A DNA stretch of 17,803 nt from NCBI GenBank assembly GCA_026770615.1, contig MU631311.1, forward strand, positions 384,941 through 402,743, read 5' to 3'. Shown in pieces: positions 15,490 through 17,803 of the stretch. The first letter of the stretch is position 1. Each line of letters opens with the position of its first letter. This stretch comes from Pavlovales sp. CCMP2436. Its lineage: Eukaryota; Haptophyta; Pavlovophyceae; Pavlovales. Under the pieces are notes generated by a model, which was not told the DNA's origin, searched no databases, and worked only from the letters and a program-made list of their open reading frames with translations. The translations under genes were made by a program, and so were the position numbers.

Positions 15490-17803
15490 TTACATGCCGA
15501 GGAGCGTGTAGCGGTGGCGGATGAAGAGCGTCTTGCCGAGGGGCTTGGTCATGATGTCGGCGACATTGTCGAGGCCCGGGTCAAAGAAGAGCTTGATGAC
15601 GCCGTCCTTGACCAGGTCGCGAATCCAGTGGAATTTGATGTCGACATGCTTGGTGCGGCGGTGCACGATGTCGTTCTTGGAGAGCGCGATGCAGGACACA
15701 TTGTCCTCGCCGACAGGCGTGGCCGAGGACTGGCGGGAAGCCGATGTGTGCGAGCAGCTGGCGGAGCGTGATGACCTCCTTGGCGGCCTTGAACACAAGC
15801 CCGAGTTCAATAGTGCCGGCTAGGTAGCGCAGAACACGCTTAGCCGCGCCGAGGTGCGGCTCGCCGGGGCGGCTCATGAAGTGCGTGAGGGTGCCCATCG
15901 CAAACATGATGTCGGGGCGGAAGTGCGAGATGTGGATGAGTGCGCCTACGATCGAGCAGTACTCCGTCGCGTCGTCGGCGTCGAGGAGCTCGGCGTCGGC
16001 GGAGGCAACGAGGTGGAGGTTCTCGGCCATCGGAGTGTCGACGGGCCTCGCGTTGAGTAAGCCTCTGCGCTCGAGCAGCTCGAGGATGGCGCGAGAGATG
16101 GTGACCTTGATGCCGGTGGCAGAGCGAGTTAGCTTCATCGAGAGGAAGGAGTCGATGCGAGGGTCGTCTTGAATGCGGAGGTGATGGCCAAGAGGAACGC
16201 GTCGCAGATCTTGGGATTGCCGGAGAAATCGGCAATGAGCTTGTCGTCAACGTGATGCCAGGAGACAGATGGCCGTCGTCGTGGTGCATGGAGTAGACGC
16301 ACGGGTCCTGCCAGGACTAAGTGAAGCCGTAGTCCGTCAGCCAGTTGTGGATGAGCTCGCGCCAGTTGCGTCCCGACTGCTGAGGCCGTAGAGGGACTTG
16401 CGCAGCTTGAGGACAATGTCGCCCTTGATCTTGACCTTGTAGGCGAAGGGCACGTCGATGTAGATGGCCTCCTCGAGCGGTGCGTTGAGGTAGGCCGTCT
16501 TGAAGTCGAGGTGGTAGAGGCGAGCGTCGCGAGCTGCTGCGAGCGAGATGATGAGCTTGGCCGAGTCGTAGCGGAGGACCGAGCTGAAGGTCTCGTCGTA
16601 GTCGACTCCCTAGCGCTGCTGGTAGCCCTTGGCGATGCAGCGCGCCGTGTACTTGTCGATCGACCCGTCGGATTTGCGTTTGACGCTGAGAACGAGGCCG
16701 GTCTTGAGCACGCGCATGCCGGGGCGCCGGGAGGTCTCCACCCAGGTGCCGGTCGAGTCGATGGAAGTGTACTCGGAATGGATGGCGGCGTGCCATTTGG
16801 CGGAGTTGTCGCCAGCCATTGCTTGCCTGAGCGTCGGCTGGCCCGACTTGACGATCAGTGCGAGAAGAGAGAACACGTGCTGGTTTGGGTCCTCCTTGGG
16901 CAGCGTCGTCGTGACCGAGCGGAGGATGCGCGTCAATGAGCGAGATGTTGGAGCGAGAGCTGAAGTCGGCGACTGCTCGTCGTCGTCCCCCCCTTCAGCC
17001 GAGATCGTGTCGAGATCGTCGAGCGAGATGGACTCGAGAGCAGGTCCATCTGGCAGCCAATCGCCAGTCGGCGTTGCCACGTTGACGAGCGGAGTGCGAG
17101 TGCGCGTAGCGATGCGGTTGATAACGGAGCTCTCGTCGACGCAAACATGGTGGCTGACCACGAGTTTGCCAGAGGGGTAGAGGCGGATGATTGCGGCCTT
17201 GGTGTAGCGGGTGAGTAAACCCAAGGGAGCATTGATCATGTGGCCGCCATCTCCGTAGCCTACGAGGACGCCGTAGGCGGAGCGCGGGTCGAGCTTGAAC
17301 TTGTGGTCGTGCATGTCGACTGCCCATGCGTCGGAGCCGAAGGCGCGGAGGTGCGAGAGGTCGGGCCGGCGGCAGAGGATGTGCTGGTAGGGCGTGATGC
17401 CGTGCGACGAGAGTGAGACAAGCCGGTTGCGAATGTACACGGCGTGGTTGAAGGCGTGCTCGGCATAGCTATTTGGAAGCCCGGCTTGAACGAGTAGAGC
17501 GCGAGCGTCGCGCGTGATCGTCCCAAGGTAGCGCTCAGCGTGCGCGTTGAGCTCAGGCGTGCGGGCAGGCGTGATCTCGGAGCCGCCGATGCCATTGTCG
17601 CGCAGGATAATGTGCTAGCGCGAGCTGTCAAATTCTTTGGCGCCGTCGAGTCGAAACGGCCGGATGAGGCAGCCGAAGGAGACCGTTTAGTGCTGGATGT
17701 CCTCGAGAAACTTGATGAGAAAGTCGGGCGCCTGCGAGCGGTTCTCGAGGCGGTAGATCCAGCCGTAGTTGGACTTCTGCTCGAGGAAGAGGATGAAGTA
17801 GTA
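15490..17803 (-). pseudogene. Decayed Ty1/copia retrotransposon pol (integrase, RT, RNase H)
   Basis: Read on the - strand from the right edge. The integrase core has RLDGAKEF (second catalytic Asp), TPELNAHAERYLGTITRDAR (catalytic Glu) and TPYQHILCRRPDLSHLRAFG. The reverse transcriptase has KWHAAIHSEYTSIDSTGTW, YTARCIAKGYQQR, GVDYDETFSSVLRYDSAK, YHLDFKTAYLNAPLEEAIYI, KSLYGL and the catalytic HVDDKLIAD box. RNase H and the end of pol have YCSIVGALIHISHFRPDIMF, AAKRVLRYLAGT, EDNVSCIALSKNDIVHRRTK and DIMTKPLGK, ending at TAA 15490-15492. Stops interrupt it at 17687, 17615, 16610 and 16317, and the frame changes near 16383, 16250, 16170 and 15735, so it is inactive. The integrase-before-RT order and motifs place it in Ty1/copia. 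Gag and protease lie beyond the right edge, if they survive. Confidence 0.93.

Noticed and set aside
15500..17180. Long + strand open frames across the copia region
   Set aside because: Antisense shadows of the GC-rich pol sequence; all recognisable motifs are on the - strand.

Overview
This looks like nuclear DNA of a unicellular eukaryote, most likely a microalga. The lineage guess (haptophyte, pelagophyte or a similar GC-rich alga) is an inference from style, not from a marker gene. Coding segments use almost only G/C third codon positions, have GT-AG introns of roughly 70-170 bp with long pyrimidine tracts, and sit in AT-richer spacers crowded with repeats. No rRNA, CRISPR array or organelle marker is visible.

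Layout. 1-1115: the 3' part of an unidentified GC-rich gene on the + strand (exons 106-556 and 666-771), then a Pro/Gln-rich coding-like stretch. 1798-1968: first copy of a small transposon family (MITE). 2629-3092: a two-exon gene for a 115-residue Lys/Ala-rich protein resembling a histone H1 tail. 3093-5700: no gene, but nested repeats: a 14-bp array with inverted copies, a 34-bp hairpin stem, a 224-bp tandem duplication and C-rich minisatellites. 5703-6679: a probable non-autonomous DNA transposon with 27/28-bp terminal inverted repeats and gene-like cargo. 6735-8610: transposon ends, a second MITE copy, a degenerate tRNA-like sequence and a non-coding repeat family.

8775-10830 (- strand): the best protein-coding gene, a membrane-anchored matrixin-type zinc metalloprotease in at least two exons. 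10868-13240: more transposon ends, a third MITE copy, a small coding-like insert and a 196-bp tandem pair. 13842-14935: a long hairpin, then a compact divergent gene set (one - strand ORF, two + strand ORFs that overlap by ATGA) with purine-rich Shine-Dalgarno-like sequences before two starts. This is unusual beside intron-bearing genes. 15070-17803 (- strand): the 3' end of a decayed Ty1/copia retrotransposon (integrase, reverse transcriptase, RNase H) with at least four stop codons, several frameshifts and an internal RNase H deletion; its 5' half lies beyond the right edge.

There is no sign of a shared pathway. The window reads as two or three host genes in a transposon-rich region. The items most worth following up are the split catalytic domain of the metalloprotease, the cargo-bearing inverted-repeat element, the inverted repeats bracketing the metalloprotease gene, and the bacterial-style gene set at 14.0-14.9 kb.
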